Notes: generated by a model not told the origin, from the sequence alone. A stretch of 64,000 nucleotides of DNA from an uncultured Clostridia bacterium (GCA_947626755.1 CANQTP010000009.1:1-64000); one strand, 5' to 3'. Shown: positions 54,579-63,720, counted from the first letter of the stretch. Made by a program: numbers and translations.

Positions 54579-57155
54579 TTAAGGTAATTTCAAAAGATAA
54601 TGTCCGCTGTTATTTAGAGTTCCGTCAGAATTCCGCGGAGTAATGTCCGTTACTTCATTATTATTGTTGATTTTCAGCGTAAAATAATAGTGTCTGACAG
54701 AATCCTGCATATGCGCATCGTAATTGATATTTATTATGCCGTTTTCACGCAGGATAATGTCCGTTACTTCGCCGCCGTAAGAGGAAATTTCATCAAGAAA
54801 TGCTCTTGCGCCTTTATACTCGGAAAACTTTTCCTCGGAAATATTTTCCGCAGGATATTGATTAAATTTTCCGTCACTGTAGTAGAAACGGTATTCTTTT
54901 GTTGTTTCTTCGGAACTGTCGGAAACTGCGTCCTTTGCGGTAATATATCCCGAAAATTCCGCATTTTCCACACGGGTGAAATTTTTTGCACCGAACGTTT
55001 TTAATTTTACTGATTTTCCTTTGCGGACAATGTAATAACAGGGTTCACCGTTTTTATCCTGTTTTTTCAGAATAACGTCGCCGTCAATTGTCATAAGTTC
55101 ATATGGCTTGTCCGTAATTTCCGCTCCGTTTTCGTCCGCAAACCAAAGTGAAAATTTTTCGGGCGTGCCATAATAAGCGTAAAGTTCGTTCTTTCCATCA
55201 CTGTCAAGGTCGCCGTAAAATCTGTCTAAAAGCGCGGAATTTTCATCGCCCTCTGCGGCGTCGTATATCATTCCTGAGAATTTTTCAAAATCGCTTAAAG
55301 CTTCGGTGTCGGCTTCATAATATCCGTCCGAATTATAACCGCTGTCATAAACCTTTCCGCCGCGGTATTTCAGAACTGTATTTCTGAATGTTATAAATGC
55401 CTCGCTTTCGGTTTTGTCATCGAAATTCGGTTCATCGGACAGCGTTACAGGATCGCAGCGGTCGGAATAATTTATATTAATGATACCGTTCCCGCGTTTT
55501 AAAATTGATTCTGTTTTATAGCCGTCATTTTCAATTTTTTCAAGAATTTCTTTTGCACCGTCATATCTGAGAAATTCCTCGCGGGAAATTTCCATGCCGC
55601 TATAATTTTTTGTAAGTTCTCCCATGCTGTAAAACCAGTATGTATTCCATGTATGTCCCGTGCCGTTAATATAATTTCCATCCGAGTCAATTTCAAATGA
55701 ACTATCGTATTTGTCATATATCACGGTAAAATCTCCATATTCGCCGTCAGGATATACTTCCTGCCCTACGCTCAGATCGGGACGGTATTTTATTTTGCTG
55801 TTTTTTATAAGATAATATTGAGAATAACTGCTTGTGGCAAATGCGCAGTTTTCAACTTTTAAAAACGTTCTGCCCATTGATGTGACGATGGTTGCCGGCA
55901 GAAAATATGAATTCTCGGAAATACATTCCGCAGAATTTCCGGAAGCAAACCAGACTTTGCCCTGAACATATCCTGCAAAAATATCATCTGTATTGCTGTT
56001 TTCACATATTGCCATAAGTTCGTTTTTGCCGTCATTGTCAAAGTCGCCGAAAAGGGGACATTTTAATTCGCATTGTTTTGTATTATTTCCTGCCGCTTTT
56101 TCGATAAGTTCGCAAAGTTCAAGCTGTTCTTCGGGAAGTCCGATATGCGGATCAAGCACCGACAGCAGATAAACGCCGTAATTGTTTTCTTCGCCATCGA
56201 AAGCATAGCCTGTTTCTTTGCACGTTCCGCCGCTTACGTCAACGGTGCAGAATTTGTTATATAAAATTCCGTTATCGATCACGGTGTAATTGATATTTAT
56301 GATATTATTTTTTCGGTAAATAATATTTGTAATTTCTCCGCCGCCCTCGGAAATTTTGTCTGAAATTGCTTTTCCGCCGTCGTATTTCATAAGATCGGCT
56401 TTGGTTATCTTGTCACCGATATATTCTTTGAATTCGCCGTTTTCAAAATAAAACCAGTAATTTTTCTGCGTTAAATATGTATCGGAATTATCGGAAGTGC
56501 GGTCGCGATCATATTTTACAGCGGAAAAATTCCCGCCGCCAAGGTCGGTAATTTCTCCGAATTTTCCCGAAATATCAAGTTCGCGGATATTTCCATTGCT
56601 GATCTCATAAAGATAACTGTAATAATATTCCCGATAGTCTGAGACTTTTTTTATAAAAATTACAGAATGACCGTCAATATTTTTTATTTCAAAAATATCC
56701 GATAGATTTTCAATATCAATACCATAAAAATATCTCACCGAAGCAAATTTTGCGGCAGTGTTTTCACTTGCGAACCATAATTCTCCCGAAACGCGTTTTT
56801 TATTGTCGGAATCGGCATATTCCCAACCGAAAACGGCTATAAGCTCGTTTTTTCCGTCATTGTCAAGGTCATCATACATAAGCGGAACGACAGTATAATT
56901 GTTTGAATCGTCCTTATTTTCATATTTCGCAGCTTCAAGAATAAATTCCTGAAGAGAATCCTTGTCGTCATTTGTATTTATTGTTTCCGTAATTTCGGTA
57001 ATTTCCGCAGATGCGGTTTCCAAAACTGGCACCGTGGTATTTTCAGATGTTGTTTCAGTGACCGCGGAGGAAGTTTCTGTATCGGCGGGCATATTTTCTT
57101 TTGCGCAGCCGCATAAAATTAAAGCCGCCGAAAGTAATATAATAAATTTTTTCAT
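54579..57155 (-). CDS. Large lipoprotein with a triplicated VCBS-like module
   Basis: An 858-residue lipoprotein (signal peptide with lipobox near Cys16, Thr/Glu-rich spacer to about 70). Three repeats of about 260 residues follow, each with an Asp-rich loop: DLDNDGKNELIAVFG near 95, GDFDNDGKNELMAIC near 368 and GDLDSDGKNELYAYYG near 647. Each repeat also has a YWFYFENGEFKEY-like strand and a NGIININY ending. Asp-rich loops of this kind usually bind calcium and build beta-propeller or blade folds on secreted proteins. A strong GGGGGG site precedes the ATG. Partner or ligand unknown. Confidence 0.75.
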   Translation of the reverse strand: MKKFIILLSAALILCGCAKENMPADTETSSAVTETTSENTTVPVLETASAEITEITETINTNDDKDSLQEFILEAAKYENKDDSNNYTVVPLMYDDLDNDGKNELIAVFGWEYADSDNKKRVSGELWFASENTAAKFASVRYFYGIDIENLSDIFEIKNIDGHSVIFIKKVSDYREYYYSYLYEISNGNIRELDISGKFGEITDLGGGNFSAVKYDRDRTSDNSDTYLTQKNYWFYFENGEFKEYIGDKITKADLMKYDGGKAISDKISEGGGEITNIIYRKNNIININYTVIDNGILYNKFCTVDVSGGTCKETGYAFDGEENNYGVYLLSVLDPHIGLPEEQLELCELIEKAAGNNTKQCELKCPLFGDFDNDGKNELMAICENSNTDDIFAGYVQGKVWFASGNSAECISENSYFLPATIVTSMGRTFLKVENCAFATSSYSQYYLIKNSKIKYRPDLSVGQEVYPDGEYGDFTVIYDKYDSSFEIDSDGNYINGTGHTWNTYWFYSMGELTKNYSGMEISREEFLRYDGAKEILEKIENDGYKTESILKRGNGIININYSDRCDPVTLSDEPNFDDKTESEAFITFRNTVLKYRGGKVYDSGYNSDGYYEADTEALSDFEKFSGMIYDAAEGDENSALLDRFYGDLDSDGKNELYAYYGTPEKFSLWFADENGAEITDKPYELMTIDGDVILKKQDKNGEPCYYIVRKGKSVKLKTFGAKNFTRVENAEFSGYITAKDAVSDSSEETTKEYRFYYSDGKFNQYPAENISEEKFSEYKGARAFLDEISSYGGEVTDIILRENGIININYDAHMQDSVRHYYFTLKINNNNEVTDITPRNSDGTLNNSGHYLLKLP

Positions 57156-57185
57156 AAAGATCCCCCCGAAAATGTTGTTAAGTTA

Positions 57186-57214
57186 ATGATAACATCTTTG
57201 GGAGGAAATTTCAA
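57186..57214 (-). promoter_or_regulatory. Sigma-A promoter of the large lipoprotein
   Basis: On the minus strand TTGAAA and TATCAT are 17 bases apart, 30 bases upstream of the start codon. Confidence 0.5.
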
Positions 57215-57225
57215 TACATTTTTGA

Positions 57226-57279
57226 AATTGTAACCGTATTGTAAACTTTAAAGTCTTTTTCAAAAATTGTCACCGTATT
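57226..57279. repeat. Direct repeat pair AATTGT(A/C)ACCGTATT
   Basis: Fifteen-base copies at 57226-57240 and 57265-57279 differ at one position. They lie between nspC and the large-lipoprotein promoter. Confidence 0.4.
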
Positions 57280-58411
57280 AAAGCCTGCTTTTGAAATTTT
57301 CATAGCCGAAACTTTTTACAATGACATTTTCACCGTTCTGCCTGTGAAGCATTATCGCGGGCAGAGGCATACCGTTGAATGTATTGTTTTTTACCATTGA
57401 ATAGATAGCCATGTCGCAAAAAACAAGCCTGTCTCCCGACTTTAACGGTTTATCAAAGGAATAATCCCCGATAATGTCACCCGCAAGACAGGTAGGTCCT
57501 CCCAGACGATAGGTAAATTCTTTTTCATTCGGCTGTCCCGAACCGATTATCATGGGACGGTAGGGCATTTCTAAAACATCGGGCATATGACAAGCGGCGG
57601 AAGTGTCGAGAATTGCAATTTCCATGCCGTTTTTCATAGTGTCCAGCACTTCCGAAACAAGGAATCCTGCGTTAAGAGCAACGGCTTCTCCCGGCTCGAT
57701 GTAAATTTGCAGATCATATTTTTCTTTCATATGCAGAATAAGTTCCACAAGCTTATTTACATCATAATTTTCTTTTGTAATGTGATGCCCGCCGCCGAAA
57801 TTAAGCCATTTTAAATTATAAAGATATTTCCCGAATTTTTCTTCAACAACCGCAAGCGTCCGTTCGAGAGTGTCCGCGCCCTGTTCGCACATTGTGTGGA
57901 AATGCAGTCCGCTTATTCCCTCGGGAAGTTTTTCGGGAAGCTCGGTTGTTCCCAGACGGGAATTTTTAAAACAGGGGTTGTAAATATCCGTTTCAATTTC
58001 GGAATATCCGGGATTTATTCTTATGCCTATTTCAATATTTTTTTCGCTTTTTTTGATTTGCGGATAGAATTTTTCATACTGGGAAATTGTATTGAAAACA
58101 ACATGATCCGCGTATTTTATTATTTCGGGAAATTCCTTTTCACTGTAAGCAGGGGAGTAAACATGAGTTTCTCTGTCCGGCATTTCTTCCTTTCCCAGAC
58201 GTGCTTCAAAAAGTCCGCTGGCGGTAGTTCCCGAAAGATATTTTCCTATTAACGGATAAACGCTGTACATGGAAAACGCCTTTTGCGCAAGGAGAATTTT
58301 ACAGCCGGTTCTGTCCTGAACATTCTTGAGAATTTCAAGATTTTTTATAAGTAAATTTTCGTCCGTGATATAGCATGGCGTGGGAAGTTTTTCAATTTCA
58401 GAATTCAGCAT
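57278..58411 (-). CDS. nspC: Carboxynorspermidine decarboxylase
   Basis: A 377-residue PLP-dependent decarboxylase of the alanine-racemase-like fold, which makes spermidine (or norspermidine) from its carboxy form in the alternative polyamine route. Features: LPTPCYITDE, the PLP-lysine segment KILLAQKAFSMY, FHTMCEQGAD, NFGGGHHIT and the catalytic-cysteine region DTSAACHMPDVLEMPYRP. ATG 58411 follows AAAGGAA. It is last in the GntR-ABC-DUF896 unit. The partner carboxyspermidine dehydrogenase is not in the window. Confidence 0.9.
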   Translation of the reverse strand: MLNSEIEKLPTPCYITDENLLIKNLEILKNVQDRTGCKILLAQKAFSMYSVYPLIGKYLSGTTASGLFEARLGKEEMPDRETHVYSPAYSEKEFPEIIKYADHVVFNTISQYEKFYPQIKKSEKNIEIGIRINPGYSEIETDIYNPCFKNSRLGTTELPEKLPEGISGLHFHTMCEQGADTLERTLAVVEEKFGKYLYNLKWLNFGGGHHITKENYDVNKLVELILHMKEKYDLQIYIEPGEAVALNAGFLVSEVLDTMKNGMEIAILDTSAACHMPDVLEMPYRPMIIGSGQPNEKEFTYRLGGPTCLAGDIIGDYSFDKPLKSGDRLVFCDMAIYSMVKNNTFNGMPLPAIMLHRQNGENVIVKSFGYENFKSRL

Positions 58412-58412
58412 T

Positions 58413-58601
58413 TTAATTTCCTTTCGGTTTATTATCGACAATTTCAATATTTTCAAGCTGAGATGTAAGATTTGCTTTTACCGAATCGCGGTATTCCTGA
58501 CGGAGTGCGGCTTGCTCAGCTTTTTCCGAGTCCGTAAGTCCAGCCGCTGTGCGGGATTTCCGCGCAAGTTCGTTGATACGGTTTATTTTTTCGGGAGACA
58601 T
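58413..58601 (-). CDS. DUF896 (YnzC-type) small protein
   Basis: A 62-residue helical protein with the family pattern KINRINELARKSR and LTDSEKAEQAALRQEYRDS. Function is unknown; relatives are linked to the SOS response in Bacillus. It begins 15 bases after the permease and ends a base or two before nspC, whose ribosome site lies in its tail, so translation is coupled. Confidence 0.85.
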   Translation of the reverse strand: MSPEKINRINELARKSRTAAGLTDSEKAEQAALRQEYRDSVKANLTSQLENIEIVDNKPKGN

Positions 58602-58616
58602 TTTTTATTCCTCCAA

Positions 58617-59381
58617 TTATTCAAGATTTAGTTTTTTTGCAAAAATTCTTTCTGCGGCAATAAGATAAATTACCGAAAGTATAACAGAAAGAAGTGTATT
58701 GCTGTATGTCATTGCCGTTAAGGTCATATCATCTTTTACCGAAGCAAGATATGCAGACAGAAGCACACTTGTTATAACACGTTCCGCAAAATTTATCGCC
58801 AGAAACATTACTACCGACATTGTCAGCTTGTTTTTGCTGAAAAGATTTCCCAGTGCAAAGCTGAAATAAATATGCGCAAGATAACTGAAAGGGGTAAGCA
58901 GAACGGAAATTAATGATGACATCATGAATTGGCTCAGATAATCATTTTCTCCGGTAAATCCGTCAATAAAATCCTCGGAAAAATCTGTTATCCATGTAAT
59001 ATTTCCTTTTAATATCGTAACATAAACTGCGGAAATTATAAGTAAAAATAAAAACCATATATATGCGGCGATAAGTTTTGAAGCAATAAGCTGCCATGTG
59101 TGAACGGGGAGAGTGTGCATTAAATATCCCTCGTCTTTTAAAAAGCTTTTATAGAATCTTATTGTTGAAAGAACTATTAATAATATCGAAGCCGAAAATA
59201 TTGTAAATACCGATGACATTGCAAAAACAGCCGAAATAAAGTTTGAATATCCGTTTACATAAGGCGGCGCGGTCTTTTCCGATATAAGCGCAAGGACTGC
59301 CAGAGCAATTACGGCAATTCCCATGATCCCGTATTTTTTATAGTCGGCAAGAATTTCATATTTTATAAGTTTTCTTAACAC
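58617..59381 (-). CDS. ABC-2-type transporter permease
   Basis: A 254-residue membrane protein with six helices and an early MHTLPVHTWQLIASKL segment typical of ABC-2 permeases in YtrB/bacitracin-type systems. It overlaps the ATPase gene by seven bases. The substrate is unknown. Confidence 0.85.
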   Translation of the reverse strand: MLRKLIKYEILADYKKYGIMGIAVIALAVLALISEKTAPPYVNGYSNFISAVFAMSSVFTIFSASILLIVLSTIRFYKSFLKDEGYLMHTLPVHTWQLIASKLIAAYIWFLFLLIISAVYVTILKGNITWITDFSEDFIDGFTGENDYLSQFMMSSLISVLLTPFSYLAHIYFSFALGNLFSKNKLTMSVVMFLAINFAERVITSVLLSAYLASVKDDMTLTAMTYSNTLLSVILSVIYLIAAERIFAKKLNLE

Positions 59382-60067
59382 GCGAACACCTCCCTGAAAA
59401 GCGCGTCAACGGATTTCCCGTGCTGCTCGCGGATCTCGTCAACGGCGGAATGAAGAACAATATCTCCGTATTTCAGAAAAATTACATCATCGAGGATATT
59501 TTCAACGTCGCTTATAAGATGTGTTGAAATAATTACCGACGCGTTTTCGTTGAAATTTGAAATAATTGTTTTCAGGATATAGTCGCGGGCGGCAGGGTCA
59601 ACGCCGCCTATAGGTTCGTCTAAAAGATACAGTTCCGCGTTTCTGCTCATTACAAGAATAAGCTGAACTTTTTCCCGCGTTCCTTTGGACATGGTGCGGA
59701 GCTTTTCGGAAGTCTGTATATCAAGTTTTTGCAGCATATCAAGGGCAGTTTCCACGCTGAAATCCTCGTAAAAATCCTTAAAAAAATTTAATGTCTGCTG
59801 TACCGTCATCCAGTCACTAAGGTATGTTCTTTCGGGAAGATAGGAAACTATCTTCTTGGTTTCTATCCCGATATTTTTGTCGGAAATTTTCACTTCGCCG
59901 CCGCTTGGAGTCAAAATTCCGCTGAGAATTTTTATAAGTGTTGTTTTCCCGCTGCCGTTTGGACCAAGCAAGCCGATAATTTTCCCGCGTTCAAGCTGTA
60001 GGTCAATGTTATTTAACGCGGTTTTGTCGCCGTAATATTTGCAAAGTTTATTACATTCCAGAAGCAT
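59375..60067 (-). CDS. ABC transporter ATPase
   Basis: A 230-residue ATPase. Walker A GPNGSGKTT near residues 35-43, the Q-loop in LPERTYLSDW, signature region MSKGTREKVQLIL (variant of LSGGQ), Walker B LYLLDEPIGGVDP and the H-loop STHLISD are visible. It pairs with the downstream permease and is preceded by the GntR regulator, an arrangement like the ytr operon. Confidence 0.9.
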   Translation of the reverse strand: MLLECNKLCKYYGDKTALNNIDLQLERGKIIGLLGPNGSGKTTLIKILSGILTPSGGEVKISDKNIGIETKKIVSYLPERTYLSDWMTVQQTLNFFKDFYEDFSVETALDMLQKLDIQTSEKLRTMSKGTREKVQLILVMSRNAELYLLDEPIGGVDPAARDYILKTIISNFNENASVIISTHLISDVENILDDVIFLKYGDIVLHSAVDEIREQHGKSVDALFREVFAC

Positions 60068-60083
60068 TGTTCTTCCCCCCCCT

Positions 60084-60440
60084 TTATTTATAATTTTTCA
60101 GAAATTCCGCGGCTTCGTCGGGCGAATAGCCGAGCAGTTTCATTTTGTTAATAAAATTTTCCGCCTGTTCCTTTGCAAGCTGTATGCGAAGCTGCTCTAT
60201 AAGTTTTTCATCGCTTGTTATAAATCTTCCCGAAGTTCGCTGTGTGTAAAGTAGACCGCCGCGCTCCAGTTCGGAAAGGGCTTTCTGCATGGTGTTGGGA
60301 TTGACTTCCGCTTCGGCTGCAAGTTCGCGGACGGACAACAGTTTGTCGCCTGCCTTGTATTCTCCCACGGCTATGGAAAACTTTATCTGTTCCATTATCT
60401 GTATATAGATCGGCGTATTTGAATTAAAATTCCATGGCAT
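60084..60440 (-). CDS. GntR-family regulator (YtrA type)
   Basis: A 118-residue repressor with a winged helix-turn-helix (about 10-75; GDKLLSVRELAAEAEVNPNTMQKAL) and only a short C-terminal dimerisation helix, the YtrA subgroup. It would regulate the ABC transporter operon, and a palindrome lies just upstream at the promoter. ATG 60440 follows AAGGAG; a longer frame has no site. It is the first gene of a probable five-gene unit ending in nspC. Confidence 0.88.
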   Translation of the reverse strand: MPWNFNSNTPIYIQIMEQIKFSIAVGEYKAGDKLLSVRELAAEAEVNPNTMQKALSELERGGLLYTQRTSGRFITSDEKLIEQLRIQLAKEQAENFINKMKLLGYSPDEAAEFLKNYK

Positions 60441-60460
60441 TAAGATTCTCCTTCCCGTCT

Positions 60461-60478
60461 GTACTATTAACATAATAC
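60461..60478. promoter_or_regulatory. Candidate operator of the GntR regulator
   Basis: An 18-base imperfect palindrome (GTA-x-TAT and ATA-x-TAC arms) begins just downstream of the -10 element of the gntR promoter, where a repressor would block transcription. Confidence 0.4.
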
Positions 60479-60479
60479 A

Positions 60480-60508
60480 ATGATATAATATCCGAGCAAG
60501 ATTGTCAA
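60480..60508 (-). promoter_or_regulatory. Sigma-A promoter of the gntR-ABC-nspC unit
   Basis: TTGACA and TATCAT at 17-base spacing on the minus strand, 40 bases before the GntR start. Confidence 0.6.
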
Positions 60509-60641
60509 GGGAAAATCCAAAAATTTAAAATATTTTTACATTGTTTTACTCCGCAGGAAGTTTATCCCCGAATATCCAGATCATACCTTGCATACATTTT
60601 CGGGAAACAAACATACAATAAGAAAAGTAAGGCGGTGCATT

Positions 60642-61757
60642 ATGGATAGGAAAACGGTAAAAACAGTTATAATTACGGCGTTTCTTGCGGCTGCTGCCGT
60701 TGCTGCGGCACTGAAACCCGAATTTTTTATGGGGATAATTTCCCGCACGGCTGATCTGTTCATGCCCGTTTTTATCGGAATGGCTATTGCTTTTGTAATG
60801 AATATGCCTGTAGGAAACATAAAGAAATTTTTCAAAAAGCATTTCAGAAGGGCAGGGGAGCGCACAGCAGCTATTGTCTCGGTAGGAACGGCGTATATCC
60901 TGCTTTTAGCGGTAATTACGGGAATAGTATGGATAGTTATACCGCAGCTTGGAGCAAGCGTGCGGCTGTTTTTAGACAATGCAGACAGATATTACGGAAA
61001 TTTCCTGAAATACTGTGAAGTTCTGGAACGGCGGGACAGTTTCGGATTTTTTGCCGCTCTAAAAGACGCAGCTATGGGTCTTGGAGAGAAGATACCAACC
61101 ATGCTTGAAGCTGCATATTCGGGAACTACCGACATTATCGGCAGCGCTGCGGACATTCTCATCGGGTTCGTTCTGTCGATCTATATCCTTTTAAGCAAGG
61201 AAAGCATAAAACGCGCCGTTGCGGCAACGGCAAAATGCCTTGCAGGGGAACATTACGAAAAACTCCGCAAAGTCTACAGACTGGTATTTTCCACATTCAG
61301 CAGGTTTGTTGTGGGACAGATAACCGAAGCACTGGTTCTGGGAGTTTTATGCTTTGCAGGAATGAAACTGCTCGGGTTTGAATATGCGCTTCTCATCAGT
61401 ACGATAATAGGCGTTACGGCACTGATACCGTTAGTGGGGGCAATAATCGGCACAGTTCCGTCCGCGCTGCTGCTGTTTCTTATAAAGCCCATAGACGCGG
61501 TGTGGTTCATAGTGTTCATAATAGTTTTGCAGCAGCTTGAAAATAATCTTATCTACCCGCGTGTAGTTGGGAAAAGTCTTGGCATACCGCCGCTTCTGGT
61601 ATTTCTGGCAATACTTTTAGGTGCGGGGATCGGCGGCGCGGCAGGGATACTTTTAGGAGTTCCCACCATGTCGGTGATATATGTCATTTTAAAGGAAAAA
61701 GTATGCGGCACGGCGGAAGTTTCCATAAAAAGCAAAAAAACTGCACGTTTGGAATAA
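60642..61757 (+). CDS. AI-2E family membrane transporter
   Basis: A 371-residue membrane protein of the AI-2E/YtvI family, with the usual helices and the conserved region FSTFSRFVVGQITEALVLG and the LIYPRVVGKSLGIPPLLVFLA block. Members export autoinducers, ions or act in osmotic balance; the family name should not be taken as a proven substrate. GGCGG precedes ATG 60642; an extended upstream frame lacks a site. Confidence 0.88.
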   Translation: MDRKTVKTVIITAFLAAAAVAAALKPEFFMGIISRTADLFMPVFIGMAIAFVMNMPVGNIKKFFKKHFRRAGERTAAIVSVGTAYILLLAVITGIVWIVIPQLGASVRLFLDNADRYYGNFLKYCEVLERRDSFGFFAALKDAAMGLGEKIPTMLEAAYSGTTDIIGSAADILIGFVLSIYILLSKESIKRAVAATAKCLAGEHYEKLRKVYRLVFSTFSRFVVGQITEALVLGVLCFAGMKLLGFEYALLISTIIGVTALIPLVGAIIGTVPSALLLFLIKPIDAVWFIVFIIVLQQLENNLIYPRVVGKSLGIPPLLVFLAILLGAGIGGAAGILLGVPTMSVIYVILKEKVCGTAEVSIKSKKTARLE

Positions 61758-61815
61758 ATTTCACCTGTTTGTCACAAAAAATAATAAAAGTTGTGTATAC
61801 TTTTTCCTGAAAATA

Positions 61816-61824
61816 TGGTATAAT
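61816..61824 (+). promoter_or_regulatory. Extended -10 promoter of the DUF362 gene
   Basis: TGG-TATAAT, 36 bases before the start, without a clear -35. Confidence 0.45.
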
Positions 61825-61859
61825 TTATCCGATAAATTTTATCAAAGGAGGATCTTTAT

Positions 61860-62867
61860 ATGTCAAGACCTATCCCGGGAACAGGCGGAGACCGCTATGT
61901 TCCTTATTCCGAACGCAGCGGCGGCGAATCTGTCGTTTACTTTACCCGTGACCTTTCCGCAGAGGGGCTTCGGAAAATTTCCGCTCTTGTGGATAAAAAC
62001 ATTACGAGAAGGATAGCTGTCAAGCTTCACACAGGTGAACAGCACGGTCCTAATATCATTCCGCGCTCATGGGTGGAAAAGCTTATAAAAAGCGATCTCC
62101 CGGACGCTTCTATAGTTGAAACGAATACTTATTATGAAGGCGACAGATATACTACCAAACTTCACCGCAAGACTCTTGAAGTAAACGGCTGGACGTTCTG
62201 TCCCGTTGATATTCTCGATTCCGACGGAACAGTAATGCTCCCTGTCAAGAATGGCAAGTGGTTCACCGAAATGAGCATGGGAAAGAACATAGTAAACTAT
62301 GATTCGCTCTTTGTGCTGACACATTTCAAAGGACACACCAACGGCGGTTTCGGCGGCTCGGTAAAGAATATCGGCATAGGCTGTGCTGACGGACGTATCG
62401 GAAAAGCTATGATACACACTGTCGAAGGTTCGGATAATATGTGGAGCATAAATGATGAGGAATTTATGGAGCGTATGACAGAATCCGCAAAAGCTGTTGT
62501 GGATCATTTCGGAGAGCATATATGCTTTGTGAATGTAATGCGGAATATGTCCGTTTCCTGCGACTGTGAAGGACTTGGCGCTGCTCCTGTCGTAACTCCA
62601 AACATAGGAATAACAGCTTCGCTTGATATTCTTGCTGTGGATCAGGCGTCAGTCGACATGGTGTATGCGCTTTCCGAAAAGGACAGGCATGATCTTGCAG
62701 AACGTATCGAATCCCGCCACGGACACCGTCAGCTCAGCTATATGAAAGAACTCGGCATGGGAAACAACAGATACCGCCTGATAGATATTGACAACGGTAA
62801 CAAGGAAATAACCGCTTCGGATGCGGTAAAGGGAGTAGTTCCTTTCAAGCCTGACAATGAAAAATAA
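61860..62867 (+). CDS. DUF362-family protein
   Basis: A 335-residue protein with the DUF362 core: VKLHTGEQHGPN, VLTHFKGHTNGGFGGSVKNIGIGC and GAAPVVTPNIGITASLDILAVDQAS. The ferredoxin domain fused to many DUF362 proteins is absent. Relatives appear near iron-sulfur and electron-transfer genes, but the function is unknown. AGGAGG lies nine bases before the ATG. It stands alone. Confidence 0.85.
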   Translation: MSRPIPGTGGDRYVPYSERSGGESVVYFTRDLSAEGLRKISALVDKNITRRIAVKLHTGEQHGPNIIPRSWVEKLIKSDLPDASIVETNTYYEGDRYTTKLHRKTLEVNGWTFCPVDILDSDGTVMLPVKNGKWFTEMSMGKNIVNYDSLFVLTHFKGHTNGGFGGSVKNIGIGCADGRIGKAMIHTVEGSDNMWSINDEEFMERMTESAKAVVDHFGEHICFVNVMRNMSVSCDCEGLGAAPVVTPNIGITASLDILAVDQASVDMVYALSEKDRHDLAERIESRHGHRQLSYMKELGMGNNRYRLIDIDNGNKEITASDAVKGVVPFKPDNEK

Positions 62868-62873
62868 AACACT

Positions 62874-62912
62874 GCGGCGGCTTGGGACAATTTCCTGAGC
62901 CGCTGCTTTATT
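62874..62912 (+). terminator. Terminator after the DUF362 gene
   Basis: A 14-base-pair stem with three G-T pairs (GCGGCGGCTTGGGA with TCCTGAGCCGCTGC), followed by TTTATT. Confidence 0.55.
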
Positions 62913-62947
62913 GAATTTTGGTAAAAATATCCGAAAGGAAGCGTTTT

Positions 62948-63514
62948 ATGGAAAATTACAGAATAACGGCAGCAGAAGCAAAAGAACGCCTTATAAAAGG
63001 CAATGAACTGTATATGCGTTCCGATGTTCACAGCTGCGATATTTCGGAAAATGTTATAAAAGCTGCGGTCAAAGGTCAGAAGCCTTATGCGATAATAGTT
63101 ACCTGCTCGGACGCAAGGGTAGTTCCCGAAATGATATTTTCCGCAGGGATAGGGGATCTGTTCGTTATCCGTATTGCGGGAAATGTAATAGATCAGCACC
63201 AGCTTGGAAGCATAGAATATGCCGCCGAACATCTCGGAACAGGACTTATAACAGTTCTCGGGCATACAAACTGCGGAGCAGTTCAGGCGGCTGTTCATCA
63301 CGATCCCGGAGGATACATAAAGTTCATAACCGATGAAATAGTAAAAGCTGTCGGAGATGAAAAAGATGATTATAAAGCCTGCTGTCTTAACGTCCGTCAC
63401 AGCTGCGATATAATAGAAAAGAGCCTTAATATCATGCGGGACGAAAAAGATTTCGGATTACAGGTCGCCGCCGCAGTCTATCACATGGAAACAGGAAAAG
63501 TAGAGTTCATATGA
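62948..63514 (+). CDS. Beta-class carbonic anhydrase
   Basis: A 188-residue zinc enzyme that hydrates carbon dioxide. The zinc ligands are Cys53 (TCSDAR), His106 and Cys109 (GHTNCGA), with the Asp55-Arg57 dyad. The length fits the small type II beta class. AAGGA precedes ATG 62948. It may feed bicarbonate to carbamoyl-phosphate synthase and carboxylases. Confidence 0.92.
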   Translation: MENYRITAAEAKERLIKGNELYMRSDVHSCDISENVIKAAVKGQKPYAIIVTCSDARVVPEMIFSAGIGDLFVIRIAGNVIDQHQLGSIEYAAEHLGTGLITVLGHTNCGAVQAAVHHDPGGYIKFITDEIVKAVGDEKDDYKACCLNVRHSCDIIEKSLNIMRDEKDFGLQVAAAVYHMETGKVEFI

Positions 63515-63584
63515 GGATCGTATGGTCAATATGCAGAGTTTATACATGGCAATTGTAAAAAAAATGTTAAATGTCAGATTTCGC

Positions 63585-63613
63585 TTGACAATCCCGAATT
63601 GATATGTTATAAT
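63585..63613 (+). promoter_or_regulatory. Sigma-A promoter of tRNA-Leu
   Basis: TTGACA and TATAAT at 17-base spacing, 20 bases upstream of the tRNA. Confidence 0.8.
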
Positions 63614-63633
63614 ATACTTTGTTATTGTAATAT

Positions 63634-63720
63634 GCGGATATGGCGGAATCGGCAGACGCGCTAGATTCAGGTTCTAGTGGTAGCAATACCGTGTGTGTTC
63701 AAGTCACATTATCCGCACCA
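63634..63720 (+). tRNA. tRNA-Leu (anticodon CAG), CCA encoded
   Basis: An 87-base sequence folds as a class II tRNA: seven-base acceptor stem GCGGATA/TATCCGC, D-arm, anticodon stem CTAGA/TCTAG with loop TTCAGGT (anticodon CAG), a long variable arm TGGTAGCAATACCG, and a T-arm with GTTCAAGTC. The 3' CCA is encoded. Confidence 0.93.
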
